Positions 22,929 through 31,266 of a DNA stretch of 64,000 nt are shown one piece after another. The number at the start of each line of letters is the position of its first letter. Positions within the stretch are counted from its first letter, which is position 1. A program made the position numbers and the translations under genes. Under the pieces are notes generated by a model, which saw nothing but the letters and a program-made list of their open reading frames with translations, did no database searches and had not been told where the DNA came from. The DNA is taken from NCBI GenBank assembly GCA_002702065.1, contig NZXX01000004.1:257748-321747 (forward strand). The letters are read 5' to 3'. The stretch is from Anaerolineaceae bacterium. Its GTDB lineage: Bacteria; Chloroflexota; Anaerolineae; Aggregatilineales; Phototrophicaceae.

Positions 22929-23711
22929 ATGGTCAGTGAGGTACAGTTACACTTGCTCAAACACAGATTGACACTCATCCTGCTGGCGGCCCTCTTTCTG
23001 GTGGCATGCCAGCGGCAGAACGAAGTACAGCTTACCCTGATTGCCCAGAATGCAACGCTGGAAGCGGAAATGGAAGGGGTTCGGCAAACCGCAACCGTCG
23101 ACGCCGAACGGCTGCAAATCACCGTGGTTTTCATGAATACGCTGGTCGGTCAGGCGGAACAAAATCGAGTGCAGATGCAGGCCACCCTGCTGACGCGCGG
23201 CACGCCTGCCGCCGGTATCGAGAATGTTCAGCCGAGCCTGAGCACACCCTTCCCCACACCCGGCGGTTCCGGTGCGGTTAATCCGCCGCCAACCGTCGTC
23301 GTCACCCCCGATACCACCCAGCAGGTCGCCCCAACCGACGTGCCATCAGAGCCGGCGCTCATCAATGCCACCATGGCTCCCGGCGTCGGTAACGATGACT
23401 GTGCCGTCGGTGCGACCAGCAACTTCAGCATCAGCACGCCAGAGATTTATATTGTCGCAACGGGCCAGAGTATCCCGGCGGGCACCAACATTGCGGCGCG
23501 CTTCTCGATTGCTGGTCAGGAAATCCTGCACGACTTCACACCGGATTTTGAGATTGACGGGGCATGTGTCTGGTTCTTTATCGACCAGACCGACCTGGAA
23601 TTCCGCGCGGGCACGTGGAGCGTGCAGCTTGAACTCAACGGCGCACCGGCAACTCAACCCATACCCTTCACCATTACCGGCGAAGACGCGATGGCCGAAG
23701 ACGCCGGCTAA
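22929..23711 (+). CDS. Secreted lipoprotein, unknown function
   Basis: The 260-residue protein starts with a signal peptide ending in a lipobox: LILLAALFLVAC with the lipidated Cys at residue 27. A predicted coiled-coil helix (about 30-85) follows, rich in Glu, Gln and Thr, then a Pro/Thr linker (100-145). The C-terminal domain (about 155-250) has a beta-sandwich look and two Cys residues (NDDCAVGATSN and DGACVWFF) that may form a disulfide. It is exported and anchored to the membrane outer face. Nothing identifies a ligand. The gene stands alone after ssrA. Confidence 0.7.
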   Translation: MVSEVQLHLLKHRLTLILLAALFLVACQRQNEVQLTLIAQNATLEAEMEGVRQTATVDAERLQITVVFMNTLVGQAEQNRVQMQATLLTRGTPAAGIENVQPSLSTPFPTPGGSGAVNPPPTVVVTPDTTQQVAPTDVPSEPALINATMAPGVGNDDCAVGATSNFSISTPEIYIVATGQSIPAGTNIAARFSIAGQEILHDFTPDFEIDGACVWFFIDQTDLEFRAGTWSVQLELNGAPATQPIPFTITGEDAMAEDAG

Positions 23712-23780
23712 ACAGCAACTCGCCACCTGTCGCTGCGTATAGGGACATGTGATTGGCTGTTTACGAGGTGATTATCATCC

Positions 23781-24164
23781 ATGACTATTCATGTCAACTG
23801 GGGCACGGCAGACCAGCGTGCCCTGCATCTGACGTTTGAACGCGGCTGGACGTGGGACGATCTGCAAATGGCGATTGCTCAGGCCGATACGTTCATCGTC
23901 GCTGCCGAACACACCGTCCATCTGATTATCGACATTCGCCACAGCGGTGGTTTACCGCGCGATTTCCTATCCGGCGCGGGCGAGCTGTTTGCCCAGGGTG
24001 ACGCGCGCAGCAATGAAGGCCAGCGCATTGTCGTTGGCGCCGGTATGATGATCCGCGCGGCCTACAAAAGCGTAATGGCGCTCTACGGTGCGCAGCTTGC
24101 CGCAAGGCCCTTTGTGTTTGCCAGCAGCCTGGAAGACGCCCATCAGATGATCGCCACTATCTGA
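23781..24164 (+). CDS. Hypothetical STAS/SpoIIAA-like small protein
   Basis: The 127-residue soluble protein alternates strands and helices: MTIHVNWGTADQRALHLTFERGWTWDDLQMAIAQAD, then VHLIIDIRHSGGLPRDFL and FVFASSLEDAHQMIATI. This order and the VIIDIR-like central strand resemble SpoIIAA/STAS-like proteins, but no phospho-acceptor Ser is obvious. I cannot assign a function. It lies 69 bp after the lipoprotein gene. Confidence 0.6.
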   Translation: MTIHVNWGTADQRALHLTFERGWTWDDLQMAIAQADTFIVAAEHTVHLIIDIRHSGGLPRDFLSGAGELFAQGDARSNEGQRIVVGAGMMIRAAYKSVMALYGAQLAARPFVFASSLEDAHQMIATI

Positions 24165-24267
24165 CACAGCCTACCCATTTTTCCGGGTATGACCTCACTG
24201 GAAGATGGATGTGCGACACCTGCTTCCTGTGCGACACTGTAATGGATAATCAAGACAGGAGGCTTTT

Positions 24268-25257
24268 ATGTCTGATGCATTACAAAATCTCTCCGACGCA
24301 CTGGCAAACGCTGTCGAAAGCGCCAGCGCCGGAATCGTGCGGGTTGATGGCCGGCGTAGGCTGCCCGGCACCGGCATTGTCTGGTCGTCGGATGGCGTCA
24401 TCGTCACGGCACATCATATCATCGAACGCAATGAGAATATCAGCATCGGCCTGCCCGGCGATGTGATCGCCCCGGCCCAATTAATCGGACGCGACCCTAA
24501 TACGGATGTCGCTGTACTGAAAGTTGAGGCCGACACGACCGCGCCGGTTTGGGCGGATGGTGCCGATGGCAACGAACTCAAGGTCGGGCATCTGGTGCTG
24601 GCGCTGGGGCGTCCCGGCGAACAGGTTCAGGCGACTCTGGGCGTGGTCAGTAAACTGTCCGACGCCGACGAACGCAAACGCAAGCGGATCCATGTCGAAG
24701 GACACGGGCGACGCGGCGGGCGTGGTCGCGGTGGCCGTCATATGTGGTACGCGATGGAAGGCGAAATGTTTGGCAACGTTGGCCCCATCATCCAGACCGA
24801 CGTCGTCATGTACCCCGGTTTTTCCGGTGGCCCGCTAATCGACGCGACCGGCGCAATCCGCGGCCTGAATACCTCGGCCCTGTCGCGCGGCAGCAGCGTC
24901 ACCATCCCCACCACCACCATCCGCAGCGTGGTCGAGGCCCTGCTCTCGCACGGTAAGGTCCGCCGGGGGTATCTCGGTATCGGCGCGCAGCCCGTGCGCC
25001 TGCCCACAGCATTGGCCGAAGAACTCGATCAGGAGATTGGCCTGATGATCGTCTCGGTGGAAAGCGGCAGCCCTGCCGAAACCAGTGGTTTGCTGCTGGG
25101 TGATATCGTGGTCGGCCTGGACGATGATCCTGTGCAAACCATCGACACCCTGCTGATGCTGCTGAGTACGGATCGAGTCGGCCAGGAAGCGGCGGTCCAT
25201 ATCATACGTGGCGGCCAGCTCATCGACGTCACGGTGACTATTGGCGAGCGTGAATAA
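24268..25257 (+). CDS. HtrA-like serine protease with PDZ domain (no signal peptide)
   Basis: The 329-residue S1C protease has the triad His50 (VIVTAHHIIER), Asp80 (NTDVAVLKV) and Ser185 (YPGFSGGPLID). A C-terminal PDZ domain follows (about 225-325, LGLMIVSVESGSPAETSGLLLGDIVVGLDDDPV). Unlike typical DegP/DegS it has neither signal peptide nor membrane anchor, so it should act in the cytoplasm or leave by another route. A Gly/Arg/His-rich loop (HVEGHGRRGGRGRGGRH, residues 141-157) is inserted before the Ser motif. It is coupled to a second protease gene by a 1-base overlap. Confidence 0.87.
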   Translation: MSDALQNLSDALANAVESASAGIVRVDGRRRLPGTGIVWSSDGVIVTAHHIIERNENISIGLPGDVIAPAQLIGRDPNTDVAVLKVEADTTAPVWADGADGNELKVGHLVLALGRPGEQVQATLGVVSKLSDADERKRKRIHVEGHGRRGGRGRGGRHMWYAMEGEMFGNVGPIIQTDVVMYPGFSGGPLIDATGAIRGLNTSALSRGSSVTIPTTTIRSVVEALLSHGKVRRGYLGIGAQPVRLPTALAEELDQEIGLMIVSVESGSPAETSGLLLGDIVVGLDDDPVQTIDTLLMLLSTDRVGQEAAVHIIRGGQLIDVTVTIGERE

Positions 25258-25871
25258 TGAGCGCCTGGATTCAACAACTCAATGACGATATGGCCGACGT
25301 CGCTGCGCATGTGCGGCAGGGTCTGGTCCAGATCACCAATGGCCGCGGTGGCGCCGGTGCCGGCACGATCTGGCACTCGGACGGCCTGATCCTCACCAAT
25401 GCGCACGTGATCGCCGGGCATTCGACCGTCAATGTCATCCTGCAAAATGGTGACATGTACCCGGCACAGGTCCTGGCGCAGGACCCATCACTCGATCTGG
25501 CTGCGCTCAGTATTAACGCAACTGATCTGCCGGTGATCGAACCCGGCGACTCGCAGAACATCAAGGCCGGGCAGTGGGTCATGGCGCTGGGGCATCCATT
25601 TGGTGTGCTCAACGCCGCCACCGGTGGCATCGTCATCGCTATGGGCAAGCGGCTCGGCGACATCGAATTCCGCAACGGGGTGGATTGGCTGGCGGTGAAC
25701 CTGCGGCTGCGGCCCGGTCATTCCGGCGGTCCACTGGTCGACGCACAGGGCAAGCTCATCGGTGTCAACACCATCATGAATGGCCCCGAAGTTGGCGTTG
25801 CTATCCCGGTGCACGTGGTCAAGGCATTCCTCAAGGAACATCTGGGCACGCCCCAGCAGCAAGCTGTCTAA
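25257..25871 (+). CDS. HtrA-like serine protease without PDZ (tandem partner)
   Basis: The 204-residue protein is a bare trypsin-like S1C domain: His50 (LILTNAHVIAG), Asp80 (PSLDLAALSI) and Ser156 (RPGHSGGPLVD). It lacks signal peptide, anchor and PDZ. It starts on the last base of the previous gene, and the two share the same N-terminal plan (a helix of about 20 residues before the barrel), so they probably arose by duplication and may form a mixed oligomer. A good terminator follows. Confidence 0.87.
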   Translation: MSAWIQQLNDDMADVAAHVRQGLVQITNGRGGAGAGTIWHSDGLILTNAHVIAGHSTVNVILQNGDMYPAQVLAQDPSLDLAALSINATDLPVIEPGDSQNIKAGQWVMALGHPFGVLNAATGGIVIAMGKRLGDIEFRNGVDWLAVNLRLRPGHSGGPLVDAQGKLIGVNTIMNGPEVGVAIPVHVVKAFLKEHLGTPQQQAV

Positions 25872-25895
25872 ACAGCGATTCCCTCTCCTCAACAG

Positions 25896-25932
25896 CCCCT
25901 GTGCGCCGGCTTGGTTCACAGGGGTCTTTTAT
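25896..25932 (+). terminator. Rho-independent terminator after the tandem proteases
   Basis: CCCCTGTG (25896-25903) and CACAGGGG (25917-25924) form a perfect 8-bp stem with a 13-base loop, followed by TCTTTTAT. Confidence 0.8.
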
Positions 25933-26016
25933 TGGCCCTAAACCAATGACCAGGCCAATCAAAGACTTACGGTAGAATTGGGATGCATCGCTATCGAAAA
26001 AATTAGAGGCACACTT

Positions 26017-26850
26017 ATGGACCCGTCTTATCTGGACTACCGCTTAACCGCTGATGAAAAAGAGATTTTTGAACGTGACGGCTATTTCATGGTGGAGGAC
26101 GCCCTCACCGCTGATCAGGTTGAAGCCCTGACCCGCACAACGGACGCCATCTACGCCAGGAAGCTGGAGGAAGGGCATCCGCCGCGCCAGTCGATGTTTC
26201 ATCCGAACTTCATCCCCGATGACCCCCAATTTGCGGATCTGGTTGACTATAAGAAAACGCTGCCCAAAGTGTGGGGCATCCTGGGCTGGAATATCTACCT
26301 GTATCATGCCCACCTCATCGTCACTCCACCCATTGGCGAACCAGAAAGCAACAAGACCTTCGGCTGGCATCAGGACAGCGGACGAGTCAACAAGGAAATG
26401 GAGTCGCACCCGCGCCCACGCCTGTCTTTGAAAATTGCGTATTTTCTGTCGGATACCAGCCAACCGGGGCGTGGAAACTTCTGGGTGGTGCCGGGCAGTC
26501 ATCTGCAAGATACGATCCACGTCCCGAATGGTGACGGTCAGCCAGAAGGCGCGGTCCCTGTGCTGGCAAAACCGGGTACAGCCGTCTTTTTCGACCGCCG
26601 CCTGTGGCATGCCGCCTCGCCGAACTGGTCGGACATCACGCGCAAAGTCTTGTTCTACGGCTATGGCTACCGCTGGATCCGCACCAAAGACGACATGACC
26701 GTCGCCAGCCTGTGGGAACAAAGCGACCCGATCCGGCGGCAGTTACTGGGCTGGGGAATCAATGCCAACGGCTTCTACTCGCCGAAGGATGACGATGTAC
26801 CGCTGCGGGGATGGCTGCGCGAACACAGCCCGGCAGACGCCACGGACTGA
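26017..26850 (+). CDS. Phytanoyl-CoA dioxygenase (PhyH) family oxygenase
   Basis: The 277-residue non-heme Fe(II)/2-oxoglutarate oxygenase has the facial triad His118 and Asp120 (FGWHQDSGR) with distal His198 (DRRLWHAASPN), and Arg209 for 2-oxoglutarate. The N-terminus (LTADEKEIFERDGYFMVEDALTADQVEAL) is typical of the family. Such enzymes hydroxylate small molecules, including phytanoyl-CoA, ectoine and secondary metabolites; the substrate is open. ATG 26017 is chosen over an upstream TTG (25978), which lacks a ribosome-binding site. Confidence 0.88.
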   Translation: MDPSYLDYRLTADEKEIFERDGYFMVEDALTADQVEALTRTTDAIYARKLEEGHPPRQSMFHPNFIPDDPQFADLVDYKKTLPKVWGILGWNIYLYHAHLIVTPPIGEPESNKTFGWHQDSGRVNKEMESHPRPRLSLKIAYFLSDTSQPGRGNFWVVPGSHLQDTIHVPNGDGQPEGAVPVLAKPGTAVFFDRRLWHAASPNWSDITRKVLFYGYGYRWIRTKDDMTVASLWEQSDPIRRQLLGWGINANGFYSPKDDDVPLRGWLREHSPADATD

Positions 26851-26917
26851 CCAGTAGTTGAGCCGAAGATACAGGGATCACATACACGTATTTTGATAAC
26901 ACCATTGTGCTGACGAT

Positions 26918-27271
26918 ATGAAACTGCCAAATTGTGTAGAAGCGCATATCCCGGAATCGAAGATAACCAACTACCTGCTCAACGCAGAACATCCTAAAGG
27001 GCGCAGCAAGGCAAAATACTTTACCCAGTTTGGATTTTCTGTGGCACAATGGAAACAATTGGCTGATGCTCTGTTTGATCATGCCCAAAATCATGAGGTT
27101 AACAAAACAGAGCATACACCTTTTGGTATTCGTTACGTCATTGAGGGTGAACTGTCAGCACCCGATAACCGAAGACCACAGGTACGGGTCGTCTGGTTTA
27201 TTGAAAAAGCGGGTATGCAACCCCGGCTGGTAACGGCTTACCCGCTTGAGGTAGAGGATGGAAATGATTAA
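26918..27271 (+). CDS. DUF6883 domain protein (possible toxin-like partner)
   Basis: The 117-residue protein shows the DUF6883 pattern: IPESKITNYLLNAEHPKGRSKAKYFTQFGFS, then WKQLADALFDHA, GIRYVIEGELSAPDNRRPQVRVVWFI and LVTAYPLE. The domain is also found at the C-termini of large polymorphic-toxin proteins, but its activity is not established. It overlaps the following DUF4926 gene by 14 bp. This two-gene layout recurs in Cyanobacteria and Chloroflexota and looks like a toxin-antitoxin or toxin-immunity unit, which remains inference. Confidence 0.75.
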   Translation: MKLPNCVEAHIPESKITNYLLNAEHPKGRSKAKYFTQFGFSVAQWKQLADALFDHAQNHEVNKTEHTPFGIRYVIEGELSAPDNRRPQVRVVWFIEKAGMQPRLVTAYPLEVEDGND

Positions 27272-27491
27272 AGAATTTGACCAGGTTGTGGTACTGGAAG
27301 ATTTGCCCGAATATGAATTGAAAGCGGGTGACCTCGGCACAGTCGTTCTAATTCATGGCGATCATGCAGGTTACGAGCTTGAAATTTTCAGCGCCGATGG
27401 TCGTACTCTGGCAGTCGTCACCGTCGATGCATCACAGGTGCGCCCGGTAAATCACCGTGATATTCTGCATGTACGTGAACGCTCGGCATAA
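27258..27491 (+). CDS. DUF4926 domain protein (partner of DUF6883)
   Basis: The 77-residue protein matches DUF4926: IKEFDQVVVLEDLPEYELKAGDLGTVVLIHGDHAGYELEIFSADGRTLAVVTVDASQVRPV. It is a small SH3-like beta barrel by its strand pattern. It starts inside the end of the DUF6883 gene (14-bp overlap), so the two proteins are probably made in fixed ratio. An antidote or regulatory role for the partner is plausible but untested. Confidence 0.78.
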   Translation: MEMIKEFDQVVVLEDLPEYELKAGDLGTVVLIHGDHAGYELEIFSADGRTLAVVTVDASQVRPVNHRDILHVRERSA

Positions 27492-27562
27492 CAGATTTCA
27501 GCCAACATGACCGTGAAAGCCTCAATCTGCCACTCGCAGTGACGGTCAAAGCAAGCTGAGAA

Positions 27563-28411
27563 TCAGGGGGTGGGGGTGAAAGCCTCCGGGTAAGCCAACT
27601 GCGATTCGCGCACATTCAAAGACCGGTTGTTTTCGGTCAAAACCTGTAAGTCCCATTCCACGCCGTTGAACGACGCGCTGCTAATCTGGACCCGCGTACC
27701 CGCCGGAAAGTCGGCAACTGCCTCCTTCAGAATCAGCGTGTTCGGCCAGTGGGATGCATCAAAAAACAGGGTGGGCGTCGGGGCCAGCACGCCAACCGAA
27801 TCCAGATCACGCTCCGCTACACGAACAAGCTCATCGCCGAAACGCACATCGTACCACGTGCCACTGTCCGGGTCATAACCGGCGCTTTGAACAATGCCCT
27901 GCATCCCCCACTGCATGCTTTCTGTCATCTCAACGTTGCTGTAAATCACGCGCTCCAGCCGGTCAAACCGAGGTGTAGGCACAGGGACGGGCTGCCCAGA
28001 AGTCTCGGACTCAACACGCACTTCGGCGGGCGCCAGCATCAGCACGACACCAACAGCCAGCGCCCCAAACAGAGTCATAACCCCGACAATCAGCCATAAC
28101 CACGGCGCATTCAAGCGTCGCGTTCGGGCCTTGCGCTGTGGTTTGCGGGTTTTGCGCGAGGGTTCGTCGATCAAGGACGCGAGTGGCAGGCTTTCGACAT
28201 CCACTGCATCGACCCAGCCGATGACCTTCCCCGCCTCGATTTCATCGCCCGGCAGCGCCATCATTTCGGTAAACCGCCCGCTGACAGGCGCATGCACGAC
28301 CATCACCTGATCGCCGACGACAATCTCGGCAATGGCTTCACCCTGCCGGACCATCGCGCCGACATCGTAGCGCCAGATCACCAATTTGCCACTGACGGGT
28401 GCCGTTATCAT
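27563..28411 (-). CDS. Membrane protein with a Lys-less lipoyl/biotinyl-like domain and an outer beta domain
   Basis: The protein (282 residues from ATG 28411) has three parts. Residues 1-70 look like a biotinyl/lipoyl hybrid-motif fold (ITAPVSGKLVIWRYDVGAMVRQGEAIAEIV, then VHAPVSGRFTEMMALPGDEIEAGKVIGWV), but the modified Lys of the hairpin turn is absent (VVGDQVMVV). Next come a basic stretch (RKTRKPQRKARTRR) and one membrane segment (about 103-127). Last is an extracytoplasmic part with SH3-like strands (TWYDVRFGDELVRVAERDLDSV, ASFNGVEWDLQVLTENNRSLNV). It may act as a non-covalent scaffold. AGAGG precedes ATG 28411; the upstream ATG at 28438 overlaps the predicted transcription start (-10 TACAAT, 28448-28443). 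Confidence 0.65.
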   Translation of the reverse strand: MITAPVSGKLVIWRYDVGAMVRQGEAIAEIVVGDQVMVVHAPVSGRFTEMMALPGDEIEAGKVIGWVDAVDVESLPLASLIDEPSRKTRKPQRKARTRRLNAPWLWLIVGVMTLFGALAVGVVLMLAPAEVRVESETSGQPVPVPTPRFDRLERVIYSNVEMTESMQWGMQGIVQSAGYDPDSGTWYDVRFGDELVRVAERDLDSVGVLAPTPTLFFDASHWPNTLILKEAVADFPAGTRVQISSASFNGVEWDLQVLTENNRSLNVRESQLAYPEAFTPTP

Positions 28412-28557
28412 GGGTTGACCTCTTGCACTAACCATCATGACTATTGTAATGCACCGGACCCATGACTGGTTTTATGTATGCCCTGCGAATGCCCCACGTT
28501 CTGCTGGCTATTCGGACATTTGGTTGTTACACTTCTGCCGCTGGAAGGAGACGATAC

Positions 28558-29523
28558 ATGACTCGTGCATTTCTCATTGACACCGATACCGCATCCGATG
28601 ATGCCGTCGCCCTGATCATGGCGGCCCATGCGCCCGATGTGGACATCAAAGCCGTCACCATCGTTTCTGGCAATGTCAGCGTGGAACAGGGCACGCGCAA
28701 CGCCCTCTATACACTTGAACTCTGTGGTGTGCAGGATGTACCGGTCTACGTAGGGGCAGATCGTCCGCTGCTGCGGGAAGCGGAACGCGCCGAGTGGTTT
28801 CATGGCGCAGATGGCATGGGCAACCAGAATTATGCCGCACCAAAAGGTCAGCCCGCACCCGGTCATGCGGTTCCGGCTATCATCGAAACGATCAAGGCCA
28901 ATCCCGGTATTGTACTGGTGACGCTGGGTCCGCTGACGAACATCGCCCTGGCGCTGGCACAGGCCCCGGAAATCGCGCCCCTGGTCAGCCGCTGCGTGGT
29001 TATGGGCGGCACCGCCTGGGCAGTAGGCAACGTCACCCCTGCCGCCGAGTTCAACGTCTGGCAGGACCCCGAAGCCGCCCAGATCATGTTTCGCTCCGGC
29101 CTGCCGGTCGAGATGGTTGGCTGGGAGCTATGCCGCTTTGGGGCGGGCCTGACCCCCGACGAGATGGCGCAGCTGCGTCAGATGAACACTGAACGCGGAC
29201 ATTTCACCATCGACTGTAACCAGAGCGCCATCGAAGCGATCCGCGTCCAATCCGGCGCCATCAGCCTCGAACTGCCGGACCCGGTGGCCATGGCCGTTGC
29301 GATTGATCCGACGATCTGCACGCGCAAAAGCCGCCATGCGGTGGAGGTCGAAACGCACAGCGAACTCACACGCGGCATGACGGTGATTGATCAGTTGGAT
29401 AACGCCGGGGATGAACGCAATTACCCGCTGTGGAAGCCGGTGCTGGAACGCGCCAATATCACGGTCTGCTGGGAAATCGACGTGCCGCGCTGGAAAGCCA
29501 TGCTGGTCGAGGCGCTGCGATAA
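28558..29523 (+). CDS. Inosine/uridine-preferring nucleoside hydrolase family protein
   Basis: The 321-residue protein starts with the calcium-binding signature LIDTDTASDDAVAL (Asp8, Asp10, Asp14, Asp15). It contains VLVTLGPLTNIALAL and VVMGGTAWAVGNVTPAAEFNVWQDPEAAQ, all typical of the family that hydrolyses N-glycosidic bonds of ribonucleosides for purine and pyrimidine salvage. GGAGACGA precedes ATG 28558. The exact base preference cannot be told. It converges with the pth-TPR gene. Confidence 0.9.
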   Translation: MTRAFLIDTDTASDDAVALIMAAHAPDVDIKAVTIVSGNVSVEQGTRNALYTLELCGVQDVPVYVGADRPLLREAERAEWFHGADGMGNQNYAAPKGQPAPGHAVPAIIETIKANPGIVLVTLGPLTNIALALAQAPEIAPLVSRCVVMGGTAWAVGNVTPAAEFNVWQDPEAAQIMFRSGLPVEMVGWELCRFGAGLTPDEMAQLRQMNTERGHFTIDCNQSAIEAIRVQSGAISLELPDPVAMAVAIDPTICTRKSRHAVEVETHSELTRGMTVIDQLDNAGDERNYPLWKPVLERANITVCWEIDVPRWKAMLVEALR

Positions 29524-30555
29524 TTAACCGGCAGCGCGCTCCTGCAACTGCTCATAAATGGCCTGCGCCTTGGGGTGCTGCGGGTTAATAGCCAGCGCTT
29601 CTTCGACCGCCTTGATCGCCTCGTCGAACTGACCCTGCTTCTCAAAGTGGCTCGACAGGATGAGCAGCCGCTGTACCGCTTTCTTGGCGTTGCCCTGTTC
29701 CAGAAACGCCGCTGCGATCTGGTGATGCACGTCGATCAGGTCCGGGCGAAGGCTGGCCGCTTTCTCGCGCTGGCTGATGGCCCGACCGGGTTTGCCCTGT
29801 TTGTCCAACAGCGCCGCCGCCTTCAGGTGCCAGTCCGCCGCCTCGTCAATGCGCCCCATGCGCTTGAGCGCGCCGACAATTTTATCGATTGGGCCGGGGT
29901 CATTCGGGCTTAGTTCGTGCGCCCGCAGGTAAAGCGTCAGGTCTTCTTCCGGGCTGGTCTGCGACTGTGGCTGGTTTTTCTGCACGTCGCCGTTGTACTG
30001 CGTCATGGCCACGTCGATACCGTCTTTCAACCACGTTTCGACCGCATCCGCCGCCTTGTCGGCCACTTCCCGCACCAGAATAGCATCGTCGCCTTTGAAG
30101 TCCTGCAACACGTAGTCCTTGGCCTGCATCCTGCCGGGCGGACGCCCAATGCCAAAGCGCACGCGATTGAACGCATTTGTGCCCAGGTGCTGAATAATGC
30201 TCTTGAGGCCGCCCTGCCCGCCCGCGCTGCCGGACTGCCGCAGCCGCAAGGTTCCTAGCGGAATATCCAGATCATCCGAGATAATCAGCACCTGCTCCAG
30301 ATCAACCTTGTAAAAGTCGACCAGCCCGCGCACAGCCTCGCCGCTCAGGTTCATATAGGTCTGCGGCTTGGCCAGCAGCACTCGCTTACCCCCGATCAAA
30401 CCGGTGGCGGTCATGGCCTTCTTTTCGTTCTTGTCAAATTGCAGGTTATGCCGCCCGGCCAATTCGTCGAGCACCATCCAGCCGACGTTATGGCGGTTGT
30501 TTTCATACTGTTTGCCGGGGTTGCCCAACCCGACAATCAGGGACAGATTTGCCAT
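29524..30555 (-). CDS. pth: Peptidyl-tRNA hydrolase fused to C-terminal TPR repeats
   Basis: Residues 1-188 are a complete Pth: GLGNPGKQYENNRHNVG with catalytic His22, KPQTYMNLSGEAV, the Asp pair in IISDDLDIPLG (94-95) and GGLKSIIQHLGTNAFNRVRFGIGRPP. It recycles peptidyl-tRNA released from ribosomes. Normal Pth ends near residue 190. Here about 155 further residues form at least four TPR-like helical hairpins (LYLRAHELSPNDPGPIDKIVGALKRMGRIDEAADWHLKAAALLD through AIKAVEEALAINPQHPKAQAIYEQL). No stop or frameshift separates the parts, so it is a genuine fusion. GAGG lies 5 nt before the ATG. Confidence 0.92.
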   Translation of the reverse strand: MANLSLIVGLGNPGKQYENNRHNVGWMVLDELAGRHNLQFDKNEKKAMTATGLIGGKRVLLAKPQTYMNLSGEAVRGLVDFYKVDLEQVLIISDDLDIPLGTLRLRQSGSAGGQGGLKSIIQHLGTNAFNRVRFGIGRPPGRMQAKDYVLQDFKGDDAILVREVADKAADAVETWLKDGIDVAMTQYNGDVQKNQPQSQTSPEEDLTLYLRAHELSPNDPGPIDKIVGALKRMGRIDEAADWHLKAAALLDKQGKPGRAISQREKAASLRPDLIDVHHQIAAAFLEQGNAKKAVQRLLILSSHFEKQGQFDEAIKAVEEALAINPQHPKAQAIYEQLQERAAG

Positions 30556-30609
30556 GTTTGCCTCGTAAATACGATGATGCCCCTATCTTACCAAGCTTCG
30601 CCCGAATGC

Positions 30610-31170
30610 CTAGCCCGCAAGCTGCGAGGTCAGCCACTGGAACGCCAGAATGCCGCCCGCGCCGATCACCAGCACCACCCCGGCGATGATAAAGTAGGTC
30701 GCGATCTTCATCAGGCGCATCAACTGGCGCAGGCTAAAGCGCAGCAGGATAAACGCCGCCGCCCCGGCAATCACCGCCAGCGGCGCGGTCCACACCGGCC
30801 ACTCATTCTGCAATACCTGAGTCCAGCCCAGCCAGGCCACAATGCCCAGAATAGCGCCGATGAATCCGTCAAACCACAACCCACGAAAGGTCATCCGCAG
30901 CAGATAGACGACGATAAAGCTGAGCAGCCCGGCCACGAACACCGTGTTGCCCAGTAGTTCAAGAACGGTCTGGCGCAGGTCAAACGGCTGCGAGGGGTCA
31001 ACCGTCGCGACAACACCGGCAAACACACTGGCAGCGGCGATCTCCGTCATGCCTTCGGGCAGCCGACCGCGCATCCCGGCATACAGGGCACGCAGCAGCG
31101 CCGCGATCGGCAGCGCATACTGCCCACCCAGGTCAAGCAGTGAATTAATTGTTTCGGGGCTGATTTCCAT
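30610..31170 (-). CDS. Hypothetical membrane protein, about five segments
   Basis: The 186-residue protein starts with a short amphipathic helix (ISPETINSLLDLGGQYALPIAALLRALYAG). Membrane segments follow at about 40-58, 70-98, 105-122, 128-146 and 155-180. The loop RLPEGMTEIAAASVFAGVVATVDPSQPFDLRQTVL is conserved-looking. The C-terminus ends near AFQWLTSQLAG. I do not recognise the family. It is read from the same strand as the ABC exporter gene upstream, about 96 bp away, and the pth gene downstream. Confidence 0.65.
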   Translation of the reverse strand: MEISPETINSLLDLGGQYALPIAALLRALYAGMRGRLPEGMTEIAAASVFAGVVATVDPSQPFDLRQTVLELLGNTVFVAGLLSFIVVYLLRMTFRGLWFDGFIGAILGIVAWLGWTQVLQNEWPVWTAPLAVIAGAAAFILLRFSLRQLMRLMKIATYFIIAGVVLVIGAGGILAFQWLTSQLAG

Positions 31171-31266
31171 AACAGGACCATTTATCAGTACATTGAACAG
31201 ATGATCCTATTATCGGACGGATTGTCCGCAAAGAGTATGGCGTTTCGCCAACGCTTCACCCACCGT

